DNA from: Sphingomonas sp. OK281
GTDB taxonomy: Bacteria > Pseudomonadota > Alphaproteobacteria > Sphingomonadales > Sphingomonadaceae
NCBI RefSeq assembly: GCF_900115295.1
Contig: NZ_FOVZ01000005.1
Location: 1 to 64,000 of the forward strand
Direction: 5' to 3'
DNA length: 64,000 nucleotides
Shown: positions 1-8,238 of the stretch, piece after piece
Layout of the letters: each line of letters begins with the position of its first letter
How positions within the stretch are numbered: position 1 is the first letter of the stretch
Notes under the pieces: generated by a model
Seen by the model: only the letters and a program-made list of their open reading frames with translations
The model's database searches: none
What the model was told of the DNA's origin: nothing
Translations under genes and position numbers: made by a program

Positions 1-18
1 ACTTTGATGGGATCTCGG

Positions 19-95
<77 letters not shown>

Positions 96-114
96 ACTTC
101 CCACATACCCACAA

Positions 115-144
115 CCGCCCAGGACATCCTGTGGCGGATTTTTT
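115..144 (+). terminator. Intrinsic terminator of the tRNA gene
   Basis: CCGCC (115-119) pairs with GGCGG (133-137) and AGGA (121-124) with TCCT (127-130). The stem has a small internal bulge and is followed directly by A and six T residues (138-144). It lies 20 bp after the tRNA CCA end. Confidence 0.75.
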
Positions 145-233
145 ATGCCTTTTTTCTGCGACTTGGCGCGTCTCAGGGTCGTCGCGAGCGTGCCAGCGAG
201 TGTCGCTGAATGCCACTACGTCGATTTGCTTTT

Positions 234-281
234 GGGGGTATTTTCGGGGGTATGATGCCGGCCTCGGCAGGAGATACCCCC
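234..281. repeat. Three GGGGGTAT repeats before the integrase start
   Basis: Exact 8-mers GGGGGTAT at 234-241 and 246-253 are followed by the inverted copy ATACCCCC at 274-281, whose last base abuts the integrase ATG. The third copy overlaps the stretch between Shine-Dalgarno and start codon, so a protein bound there could block translation or transcription of the integrase. Arm-type integrase sites or an autoregulatory operator are the likely roles; both are inference. Confidence 0.5.
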
Positions 282-1529
282 ATGGCTCTCAAGGACCTCG
301 AAGCTCGCTACGCCACCAAACGCGACAAGGACTACAAACTCGCCGACGGTGAAGGGCTCTACCTTCTCGTTCGGCCCAACGGCTCCAAGCTCTGGCGCTT
401 CAAATACCGTTTCGCCGGCAAAGAGAAGCTGCTGTCGTTCGGGCAGTACCCCGGCGTCGGGCTTGCCGATGCGCGGCTGCGCCGCGCCGAAGCCAAGGTC
501 GCATTGGGGCAGGGGCTGGACCCAGGGGCCAGGGATAAGCCAACCGCCGTCACAACCTTCGAGGAGGCTGCCCGCACGTGGCATGCCAACCGGCTAGCCT
601 CGCTGGACGTGGGCCACGCCTCGCGGCTTCTGACCCGGCTGGAGCGGGACGCCTTTCCTGCCTTCGGCAAGGTTGACCTGCGCAGCGTTACCAGCGCTGA
701 TGTGTTGGCGATGGTACGCAGCGTCGAGGCACGCGGTGCGCTCGACGTCAGTCGCCGTCTCAAGCAGCATGTCAGTCAGGTCTATCGCTTCGCAATCCCG
801 CAAGGGTGGGCCGACAGGGATCCGGCCGAGCATCTGAGCGACCTGCTCAAGCCCAAACCTCGGACGCGCCATATGGCCAGAGTGGGCATGGACGAGCTGC
901 CGCAGCTCGTTCGCGCGATTGACCGCTATGATGGTGATGAGACGCCCAAGCGGCGCGCGGTCACCCGCGGGGCGTTGTTGTTCACGCTGCTCACCTGGGC
1001 GCGAACGAACGAAACGCGGCTGGCGACGTGGGATGAGTTCGAGGGGCTTGATACGCCCGATCCGATCTGGAGGGTGCCTGCTGCGCGCATGAAGATGGAG
1101 CGCGAGCATATCGTACCGCTTGCACCGGCGGTCGTGGCGCTGCTGGCCGACCTGCGGAAGATCAGCGCAGGGACTTATGTCTTTGCCGGCGACAAGCTCG
1201 GCAAGCCCATCTCGCAGAACACCATGATCTACGGCTGCTACCGGATGGGCTATCGTGGCCGCCAGACTGTCCACGGGTTTCGTGGAATCGCGTCGACATG
1301 GGCCAACGAGACCGAATGCTACCGCCCCGACTGGATCGAGATGGCGCTTGCCCATGTCGAGCGCGACGACGTCCGCGGGGCCTATAACAGCGCGCTGTAC
1401 CTCACCCCACGTAGGCGGATGCTTCAGGCCTGGACGGTCACCGTCATGGGGATGATCGACGCCGTGTCCGACCAAGACGCAGCTTCAATCCCTGCAACGA
1501 TCAATCCCGAAAGCGTGGTCGTGGCGTGA
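282..1529 (+). CDS. P4-type tyrosine recombinase / integrase
   Basis: A 415-residue site-specific recombinase that would catalyse integration and excision of the island at the adjacent tRNA-fMet. The N-terminus MALKDLEARYATKRDKDYKL followed by DGEGLYLLV is the DUF4102-type arm-binding domain of P4-like integrases. The catalytic pattern is visible as an Arg in TWARTNETRL, HGFRG, and AHVERDDVRGAYN with the downstream Tyr. The start at 282 was chosen over upstream ATGs at 210, 252 and 255 because AGGAG lies 8 nt before it and homologues begin with MALKDLE. The gene appears complete, so the element may still be able to move. Confidence 0.93.
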   Translation: MALKDLEARYATKRDKDYKLADGEGLYLLVRPNGSKLWRFKYRFAGKEKLLSFGQYPGVGLADARLRRAEAKVALGQGLDPGARDKPTAVTTFEEAARTWHANRLASLDVGHASRLLTRLERDAFPAFGKVDLRSVTSADVLAMVRSVEARGALDVSRRLKQHVSQVYRFAIPQGWADRDPAEHLSDLLKPKPRTRHMARVGMDELPQLVRAIDRYDGDETPKRRAVTRGALLFTLLTWARTNETRLATWDEFEGLDTPDPIWRVPAARMKMEREHIVPLAPAVVALLADLRKISAGTYVFAGDKLGKPISQNTMIYGCYRMGYRGRQTVHGFRGIASTWANETECYRPDWIEMALAHVERDDVRGAYNSALYLTPRRRMLQAWTVTVMGMIDAVSDQDAASIPATINPESVVVA

Positions 1530-1538
1530 ACGTATTTG

Positions 1539-1557
1539 AATGCGGACCGTCCGCATT
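1539..1557 (+). terminator. Palindrome after the integrase gene, possible terminator
   Basis: AATGCGGAC (1539-1547), one central C, then GTCCGCATT (1549-1557), a perfect 9-bp inverted repeat 10 bp after the integrase stop. There is no long T tract, only TTTCT, so termination is probable but weak. Confidence 0.4.
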
Positions 1558-1658
1558 TCTGGTGGAAATCGGTCCGGCTGCTTTCGGGCGGCGATCATCG
1601 TAAACAGCCGTTCAGTCAGGTAGCGCGGCAGGGGGCCGACGAACCATTTTCCGGTGGA

Positions 1659-1953
1659 TTATGGCCGGCCACTTTCGGGTCTGCGTTCGCCGTACACTGC
1701 CCATTGTTCATGTTCCCGGCAGGGAGCGTGATCCGAACGCAGTGGTGAATTGTAGCTTGTCCGCCTTTCAACGTTCAGTTGAGGTATCCACGGTGAGGAT
1801 CGCGTTGGTCCCACCTTCTGACGAGAAATACCTGCTGCGGCGTGGGCATCCGGTTGTGCCTCGTCGAGGATATAGGCGCTCTTTCCGAGTTCGGTCCGGC
1901 TGACCCGCTTGAATCCGAATTCATCAAAATCTCCGACCAGTCAAAATCCATGG
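1659..1953 (-). pseudogene. Possible frameshifted small gene downstream of the methyltransferase
   Basis: Directly after the methyltransferase stop a minus-strand frame opens with MDFDWSEILMN (ATG at 1951). It then loses plausible protein character, while a second minus-strand frame from about 1934 to the TAA at 1659-1661 reads smoothly (DEFGFKRVSRTELGKSAYIL and onwards, about 85 codons) but lacks its own start codon. Joining the two by a one-base change near 1925 gives one continuous product of about 95 residues. This suggests a broken or frameshifted small gene in the methyltransferase operon. No family is recognised; coincidence of a GC-rich open frame is possible. The rest of 1530-1953 shows nothing recognisable. 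Confidence 0.25.
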
Positions 1954-3309
1954 TCAGGCGTCCGCAGATGCTGCCCAACATAAGGAATCGTCCGCGACGG
2001 TCCCGCCGGCCGCGGGAGCGGACTCGTATCCTGCGTCCGGTCGTGGGTTGACTGCGAGCTCGAATAGTCCGGCAACAGACGGCAGCTGCCCTTCCGCAGT
2101 CATCCCGGATAAAAATTCGTCACCCTGGTCCGGACTGGACCGACGGTATGACAAATTGCCGGATCGCGGTCCGTTTGCAGCGAAGCTGATCCGATCCTGC
2201 AGATATTCGAGTAGCGCATGACCTAGACCGACGGGAACGGCATTGCCGATCTGGCTGCCTGCAGCCATCAGCCCACCGGTAAAGCTGAAGGCGTCAGGAA
2301 AAGTCTGAATTCTCGCGGCCTGCCGGAGTGTGATACCGTGATTTTCCACAGGATGAACAAAGCGACCTTTAGACGGGTTGATGCAGGCCGTGGTCATCGT
2401 GGGCGCGGGCCTTGCCGGATCAATCCGACCGTAGACGTCGTTGTGCCCGTCATGGTCCCGGTGACAGTCAAGCACGCGCCCCGACTGGTGCCGGCTTCCG
2501 CCGTTCGCTGGAGTGCGGGCGAATGCAGCTACCAGATCGGCGCTGTGATTCATGTGCAGATCGTTCAGATCACCTGCAGCAGCAGGCAGGAAGGCGGCGC
2601 TGCAGTCCCGCCAGGGTAGGAGACCATCTACCCCGCCCGGACCGTGCGTTGACGGCGGTGGCCAGACAAAATCATCATCTGCGGCATCCGGAAGTACGCC
2701 AAGGATAAAAACACGACGGCGGCGCTGCGGAACGCCGTGGTCACGGGCGTCGAGCACCACAGGGGCCAGCATCCGGTATCCGGCCGCCTTTCCCTCGTCG
2801 TAGAAACGCGCGAGCGCCCCGCGATGCCGAGGCCAAAGCATCCCCGGCACATTCTCCATCAGGAAAGCGCGTGGCGAGAAGGCTCTTACGAAGTCGAAAT
2901 AGGTGTGAATGAGATCGTTTCGCTGATCAGCCACCCCTGCATCATTCAGGCGATGACTCGAAAAGCCTTGGCAGGGAGGACCGCCCAGCATTAGGTGAAC
3001 CGGACCGCGCCTACGGAGCGTTTGCCGTGCGAGAAGAAACGGATCCAGCGTACGGATATCCGCCTCGATCAGTCGCGTCGGCCTCCGGCCCCTGACAAGA
3101 TTCTGACGATAAGTTGCCGCAGCGTGGCGATCATGTTCGATTGCGAGCGACACCTCGAAACCTGCATGTTGGGCGGCTAGTGAAAATCCACCAGCCCCGG
3201 CAAACAGGTCCACGCACCTCAGTGCTGGATGATCACACGTTCCAATCGTACTACCCCCTTCAGTCGTCGCGGTCCTGAAATCAGACTCCCGACAATACGG
3301 GAGAGCCAA
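1954..3309 (-). CDS. DNA (cytosine-5) methyltransferase
   Basis: A C5-cytosine DNA methyltransferase of 451 residues. Motif I DLFAGAGGFSLA (about 34-45), the catalytic motif IV GGPPCQGFS (109-117, nucleophile Cys113), motif VI MENVPG (151-156), motif VIII VPQRRRRVFILGV and motif X SQIGNAVPVGLG are all visible. The target-recognition region is short. Initiation is uncertain: the only in-frame start before motif I is TTG at 3309, 15 bp after the stop of the upstream gene. No cognate restriction endonuclease is evident. Position as the last gene of a three-gene minus-strand run with a kinase/ATPase and a nucleoside-phosphorylase-like protein suggests it modifies host DNA as a self mark, or is an orphan carried along. 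Confidence 0.92.
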   Translation of the reverse strand: MALPYCRESDFRTATTEGGSTIGTCDHPALRCVDLFAGAGGFSLAAQHAGFEVSLAIEHDRHAAATYRQNLVRGRRPTRLIEADIRTLDPFLLARQTLRRRGPVHLMLGGPPCQGFSSHRLNDAGVADQRNDLIHTYFDFVRAFSPRAFLMENVPGMLWPRHRGALARFYDEGKAAGYRMLAPVVLDARDHGVPQRRRRVFILGVLPDAADDDFVWPPPSTHGPGGVDGLLPWRDCSAAFLPAAAGDLNDLHMNHSADLVAAFARTPANGGSRHQSGRVLDCHRDHDGHNDVYGRIDPARPAPTMTTACINPSKGRFVHPVENHGITLRQAARIQTFPDAFSFTGGLMAAGSQIGNAVPVGLGHALLEYLQDRISFAANGPRSGNLSYRRSSPDQGDEFLSGMTAEGQLPSVAGLFELAVNPRPDAGYESAPAAGGTVADDSLCWAASADA

Positions 3310-3324
3310 CCAGCTTGTCGAGCG

Positions 3325-6300
3325 TCATGAAGGGTTGCCGGGACCACGACCTCGTTCAACGGAATAGTAACGGGTAGATGCGACGCCTTTTGTAAACCGA
3401 GGCTGGTCAAAAGCTTCGGGCTTGACATACCAGACTTGGCTGACCGGCAACGCCGCTGACACAATCGCCGCCGCTGTTGCCTGCATCTTGTTGCCGGTAA
3501 GGCCTATTTCGTAGTCGAGACCGCCGTGGACAAACCAGCCCTCATGCTGACGCGCAAGAATCGCGACAAGTTCGGCGAGATTGCTCGCATCCGCAGACTC
3601 GATGATCCCGCCCGGCGTATCCTCTAGCGCCACGCGGGCGGCGATGCCGCCAACCCGTGCGCGCGAAGTCTCTGCGGCATCGGTGATGATCTGGACAGCG
3701 TCATATTCCCGTGCCGCGGCAAGATGTAGCAGCCGTTCGTGGCGCGGAGACGCAAAAGCCGAAAGTGCGCGCAGTCGCGTCCCATCGGTTTCCGCCACTA
3801 GAAGCGGGACCGACTGATATGGCCCGCTCTCGCCGGTGAGCACGTTCCGCAATTCCGTTAGAAGAAGGTGATGGTCCGAGGCGCTATAGGCTTCGAGGAC
3901 AACACGAAGCTCTTCCTCCAGGGGGTAGTACTCCTTGGCACCCGTGTAGGCGACGATCAGCTCATCCGGTGCCCATAGGCCCGCGCGGACTGCGCCAAAC
4001 AAGGCCGGCTTTGCCAGACCGGTTACATCCACCAGCGTGCGTCCGCGCGGTACGGGACCAGCGCCCTGCACAAAATCCGCGTAGGTCACTTCCTCGAGGA
4101 CAATACCACGGTCGCTGATCATCGTTCGCATCTCGTCACCATGACCCGGATTGTCATAGGCAATGGCGATGATGCGCGACGGCCGGGTCATCTCGAGGGT
4201 TCGACGGAGTGACTCCGGCGTCCTGTCCTCGAATCCCAGACCTGTTACCATATCGTCCACCGTGATACCGGCGAGCTCGGCCGCGCCGATCTCCCTGACG
4301 GATGGCGCCAGCGGAACGATCGTGCACAGCGCGGTTCCGGGGCGCGCTGCTGGGGGCTCCTGAAGGCCGTCTAGCAAATCCATCTGAGTGGGAATGGCGG
4401 CAACCGCCCTCGGCGCTGTCTCGAACGGCCTCGGATCCTCATCTGCATTCGGCTGTTCGCCGTCGACCTCTGGCCCGGCGGTAGATAGGTTGCGCAGCAG
4501 CACCTCCTTTCCAGCCTGCGGCTCTCCGAGCCATCGCTCAAGATCCTCGCCAGAGAGCTCGAACCTGTCCCGGTCTGAAAGTCCGATGAAGTTGGCAAGA
4601 CCATAGAGCTTACGGAATGTCAGCTTGAACTGCTGCACCGGGTCGGAATCGTGCGTCTTAGTGCGGGCGGTACCGCCCGTGAAAACAAACACACCGGCGT
4701 CGACCAGTTCGCGCAGGCGGCTCATCTGTTCCTGCACCTTGCCGCCGGTCACACGGACATACAGTGAGGTGTACTGGCGGATTCGGCCGGTCGGTTTCCC
4801 CCTGCCAGATTCCATCAGCAGCTGGTGCGAAGCCTCGGCAAACTGCAGCGCGACCAGTTTGAGATCACTTCCTCGACGGTCGAGGCTGTAGAGATGGCGG
4901 GCGCAGAAGTCCTGAAAAACCTCATGCTGTCGCTCCGGCTGAACCGGGAGCGTGTTCCTGCTCCCGGTGAGGATTTCTTGGTAGATCTGGATCACGGCGC
5001 CAATGTCCCCGACACATACGCCGGCTAGGGCACGAAGGCCGTGGTAAAGGCGTTTGCGCTCGCGCGACCGGGTCTGCGTCTCGGCGATTGTCCGGGCGAT
5101 GGATTCGAGGTCAGTGTCTCCGAGCACATCCGCCGAACTCTGCCCTGGATGACCCGGGAAGAGCTGCGCCCGGGCGTCGAGGATCCGGGTCACAAACATT
5201 TTACCGCTGCGGTCCTTGAGCCTCGTCTGCACCTCCGCGCCAAGATCGAATGTTGTGAAGTCGCGGCCTGCAGCGGCCGGATGGACCTGCCCCGGCGATT
5301 TGAGGCTCAGAAAGATCGTCTGTGCCTCTGACGTGAGCTTGAAGGCACAGTGCGCATGCTGGAAAAGCAGCGCGGACAGCAGGTCCTCGATGCGATCGGG
5401 ATCCAGATAGCGGGTTGATACGTCGTCCAGAAGAAACAGGATCTGCGAGTTATTCCAGATCGGAGTTGCCCGCCGGATCGCCTCTGCGAGTAGCGGAAAC
5501 GCTGTGTTCGGATTTGTCGCGAGCCTCAGCCCGGAGTCACTCCGGCTGACTTTGATGAGCAGGTCGCTCAGGCACCGTTCGAGCTGCTCAACTGTTGCCG
5601 GCTGCGACAGCGAGGGCCTTGGCGCAAGGGACTCCGAGACGGCGTGGAGGAGGCTCGCTCCCGCATCCAGTGCCAGTGCGTCGCTCTCAAGATCCCGGAG
5701 ATGTGCCATGGCGCGGGCAGCTTGCGCCGCGTAGGCCACCAGTAGCCTTGCAAAGAGCTCCTCTGTCGACGGCCTGTCGGCCCTTGGGTCGACCGGTATC
5801 AGTCGCTGCGCGGACACGAAGAGGCCGACGTAGCCATCCTCCGTCACCCGGGTCAACGCGTCGACATCCTCCTCCTTAGGAAGAACGGCAGCGCGCGCAT
5901 GGAATTGCAGCGAGTGCAGTAGCATCGTCTTGCCGCATCCCCTCATCCCCGTCATCACAAGCGGGCCGGGAGAGCTGACCTTCTTCAGCCATGCTCCGTC
6001 GGGATCGACAATCAGCTGCGGAACATACCAAGCGTTGAGGGTCTGAGCATTATACGATTCCGCAAAGGTTCGCAGGATCGTCTGGTTGCGCCATGGACGC
6101 CACGCCTCCGCGGTGCGATGATATTGCTCCCGGATCTCCGCGATGACATCGGCAGCCGACGGTGTGCGCTGGTGGACCGTGGCGGCCGCCAGCCCTTGGG
6201 CGATTCCGTGAAGCTTGAGGCCGATCCGTTTGTCGAGATCGGGCGCTGCGTCCCCGCGGGCCAGCAGACGGTCAGCCATCGCGTTGATGTGCCGGCCAAT

Positions 6301-6993
6301 CCAGTGCAGGTCGCCGGTATATCCGTCGCCGGAGCGCCGGTCGCCGGCGGCCGATCCCAGATCGATTGCAACAGCTCTGATTGCTGGCTCTATCGCGTCG
6401 GCGCGGCGCCGGCCGGGAGGCAGCGATTCGACAATGATGTTTGATGCGTGAAGGTCGTTATGATTGACTAGCTTGTTCTCAAATTCTTCCTTCATACGGA
6501 AAAGATCACAGGCAATCTGCGCTGCCTCCGCCGCCGTCAGCGGCCTGGCCCCCGAGAGATACTTGCTGAGCGTATCTCCATCGGCAAACTGCAGCACCGC
6601 GACATGGCACGGCAGGGACAGGCCGGCGAAGTCGATAACGGCGTCGAAAATGTCATCGACGGCGACAACATGGTCTGCGCCGTCAGCTACTGCGGCGTGG
6701 CGTTCAGCCTCGGCAGAAAAGTCCTTCCCGAACTTCGTGTACATCGCGGCAGGTGAGACCTTGAGCACCCTGAGCGCCCGGTTGAGTCCGGTTCTCGGTT
6801 TCGCGATGAATGTCGCTGCGTAAAAGCCCCGGCCAAGAGACTGCACTACATCGAAATTCCCAATTTCGGTCGGCGAGGAAACCAGTGGAAAATCATATTG
6901 CCTGCCGCAGTCCGGACAGGCGGCATCGATGCGTTTAATGTCCTGGTTGTAGTCGGGACAGGTGAAGCAGCAGAATTTCCCAATCTCAGACAC
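3325..6993 (-). CDS. Zinc ribbon, protein kinase, P-loop ATPase and C-terminal sensor-like multidomain protein
   Basis: A very large protein (about 1222 residues). An N-terminal Cys cluster (about residues 8-30, CCxxC and CPDC) forms a zinc ribbon. A kinase-like domain follows: glycine loop LGRGFYAA (about 53-60), Lys in RVLKV (about 78), catalytic loop HNDLHASN (Asp about 180, Asn about 185) and DLG in place of DFG (about 211-213). A P-loop NTPase comes next with Walker A GMRGCGKT (about 349-356) and Walker B ILFLLDD (about 518-524), of the ORC/STAND-like kind. The last roughly 290 residues (from GLGFEDRTPESL) contain VDVTGLAKP and GLTGNKMQ, spaced like ligand-binding loops of CARF-like Rossmann sensors; that comparison is only suggestive. 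The GTG start at 6993 has GGAGGT 5 nt upstream, inside the end of the preceding gene. A role as signal-responsive regulator of the divergent protease is inference. Confidence 0.72.
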   Translation of the reverse strand: MSEIGKFCCFTCPDYNQDIKRIDAACPDCGRQYDFPLVSSPTEIGNFDVVQSLGRGFYAATFIAKPRTGLNRALRVLKVSPAAMYTKFGKDFSAEAERHAAVADGADHVVAVDDIFDAVIDFAGLSLPCHVAVLQFADGDTLSKYLSGARPLTAAEAAQIACDLFRMKEEFENKLVNHNDLHASNIIVESLPPGRRRADAIEPAIRAVAIDLGSAAGDRRSGDGYTGDLHWIGRHINAMADRLLARGDAAPDLDKRIGLKLHGIAQGLAAATVHQRTPSAADVIAEIREQYHRTAEAWRPWRNQTILRTFAESYNAQTLNAWYVPQLIVDPDGAWLKKVSSPGPLVMTGMRGCGKTMLLHSLQFHARAAVLPKEEDVDALTRVTEDGYVGLFVSAQRLIPVDPRADRPSTEELFARLLVAYAAQAARAMAHLRDLESDALALDAGASLLHAVSESLAPRPSLSQPATVEQLERCLSDLLIKVSRSDSGLRLATNPNTAFPLLAEAIRRATPIWNNSQILFLLDDVSTRYLDPDRIEDLLSALLFQHAHCAFKLTSEAQTIFLSLKSPGQVHPAAAGRDFTTFDLGAEVQTRLKDRSGKMFVTRILDARAQLFPGHPGQSSADVLGDTDLESIARTIAETQTRSRERKRLYHGLRALAGVCVGDIGAVIQIYQEILTGSRNTLPVQPERQHEVFQDFCARHLYSLDRRGSDLKLVALQFAEASHQLLMESGRGKPTGRIRQYTSLYVRVTGGKVQEQMSRLRELVDAGVFVFTGGTARTKTHDSDPVQQFKLTFRKLYGLANFIGLSDRDRFELSGEDLERWLGEPQAGKEVLLRNLSTAGPEVDGEQPNADEDPRPFETAPRAVAAIPTQMDLLDGLQEPPAARPGTALCTIVPLAPSVREIGAAELAGITVDDMVTGLGFEDRTPESLRRTLEMTRPSRIIAIAYDNPGHGDEMRTMISDRGIVLEEVTYADFVQGAGPVPRGRTLVDVTGLAKPALFGAVRAGLWAPDELIVAYTGAKEYYPLEEELRVVLEAYSASDHHLLLTELRNVLTGESGPYQSVPLLVAETDGTRLRALSAFASPRHERLLHLAAAREYDAVQIITDAAETSRARVGGIAARVALEDTPGGIIESADASNLAELVAILARQHEGWFVHGGLDYEIGLTGNKMQATAAAIVSAALPVSQVWYVKPEAFDQPRFTKGVASTRYYSVERGRGPGNPS

Positions 6994-8167
6994 CAATCAC
7001 CTCCACCACGGCAGTATTCGCGAGCTCGCCGACTGATCCTATCTGGCGGACGCTGATTGCATCTTCAACGTCGCGGATCAGTTTGTCCCTCAAGGCATCC
7101 TCGCAGCGGACAGTAATGAGCGGCTGGCCCTGATCCACCTTAGAACCGGGGCGGGCGGCCAAAATCAGGCCAGCGGAGTCGTCAAAGGCTCCTGCAGTGT
7201 CGGGTCGACGGGCGGCCATGATTGCCTGCCGCAGCGCCCCAGGGTTGTACTCCACTATTCCCCCGGCGCTAGCCGTTACGGTCGAGCGATGCCCGGACAA
7301 CACAGTTCTAGCCCGGCGCTTGAGGAAATTCACGTCGCCGCCCTGTGCTGAGATGTTGTCGATGATCGTTTGGACCACCGCCAAGCGGGATGCGCGCGTT
7401 CTACCCACAAGCATTTCGCACCAGCGTTCGCAGTCGTTCACGTGTTGGCTCAGCCAGTTGCATTCCGCACCATCGAGCAGCAGCGAGAGCGCTAAGAGCG
7501 CCTCGCCGCGGCCGAGGTATGGTTGCTGGAGGTGCTGGCCATCTGTCACGAAGCACACGCCGCGCAAACCGAGCAGGCCTGCCACGCGACAGTATCGTTC
7601 CGCATTTTCCACAGCCGCACGGTGATCGGTGCCAAAGTTGCCGTGGGGGCCGACGCGTACCTCAAGTCCGGCATTGATTGTGCCGGTCGCGAGCTTTTTC
7701 GACAGCAGGCTGGCGATGGCCAGTGACGGGATATGCTGGGCGCCATTTTGTTGCCGGTAGGCGAACATTGCCGCATCCATTGGAGCGAATCTGGTGCCGG
7801 CCAAGAGGTGAACGTAGCCGCACCGATCAAGCACCTTCTCCGCAGCTCGCTCGTCAAGGTCGCACCGGTAGCCCTCGATCTGCATGAGGACATCGATTCC
7901 GCCAGCCGGCCGGCCGGGCACGCCAAGTTTGGCCACCGACGAACCCGTTGCGACCAGTGCTGCTGGCCCCCAGATTGTCGAGATCGAGCCCGGTCCGCCG
8001 GTAGAAGCCAGATCCGCGCTCCGGTCACGTGATTCAAGTCGGGCACCCGATTCCGCGAGCGTTTGCGCCAGTCGGGTAACCCCGTCGTCCGTCAGCGTTC
8101 CCGTCCGGGCATGGTGGATCCAGCTATCAAACGACGATGAACTGAACCTGTCCTCGCTCGACACCAT
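6986..8167 (-). CDS. Class-II nucleoside phosphorylase (thymidine phosphorylase-like) homologue, probably degenerate
   Basis: A 393-residue member of the thymidine/pyrimidine nucleoside phosphorylase superfamily. The stretch STGGPG with GRPAGGIDVL aligns with the phosphate-site loop and hinge of E. coli DeoA, and FAYRQQNG with IASLLSKKLATG aligns with its base-binding helix, keeping the counterparts of Arg171, Ser186 and Lys190 (here R138, S153, K157). The counterparts of Lys84 and His85 are replaced by Leu53 and Ala54, so phosphorolysis may be lost and the protein may instead bind a pyrimidine nucleotide. The C-terminal hammerhead region (GLILAARPGSKVDQGQPL) is present. It overlaps the kinase/ATPase gene by a few bases and heads that operon, unlike housekeeping deoA loci. 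Residue equivalences are by eye. Confidence 0.75.
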   Translation of the reverse strand: MVSSEDRFSSSSFDSWIHHARTGTLTDDGVTRLAQTLAESGARLESRDRSADLASTGGPGSISTIWGPAALVATGSSVAKLGVPGRPAGGIDVLMQIEGYRCDLDERAAEKVLDRCGYVHLLAGTRFAPMDAAMFAYRQQNGAQHIPSLAIASLLSKKLATGTINAGLEVRVGPHGNFGTDHRAAVENAERYCRVAGLLGLRGVCFVTDGQHLQQPYLGRGEALLALSLLLDGAECNWLSQHVNDCERWCEMLVGRTRASRLAVVQTIIDNISAQGGDVNFLKRRARTVLSGHRSTVTASAGGIVEYNPGALRQAIMAARRPDTAGAFDDSAGLILAARPGSKVDQGQPLITVRCEDALRDKLIRDVEDAISVRQIGSVGELANTAVVEVIGV

Positions 8168-8238
8168 ACCGCATTGCTCCGCTGGACCATGTCAGAACCG
8201 CACGTTAGCGTTCGCCCTCAATCAGCGAAGCGGAATCG
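8168..8238. promoter_or_regulatory. Divergent promoter region of the candidate conflict system
   Basis: Only 71 bp separate the start of the phosphorylase-like gene on the minus strand from that of the MazG-CHAT gene on the plus strand, so both units must start transcription here. No clear -35/-10 pair or long palindrome was seen. The Shine-Dalgarno of the plus-strand gene is weak (AGCGGAA). Confidence 0.5.
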
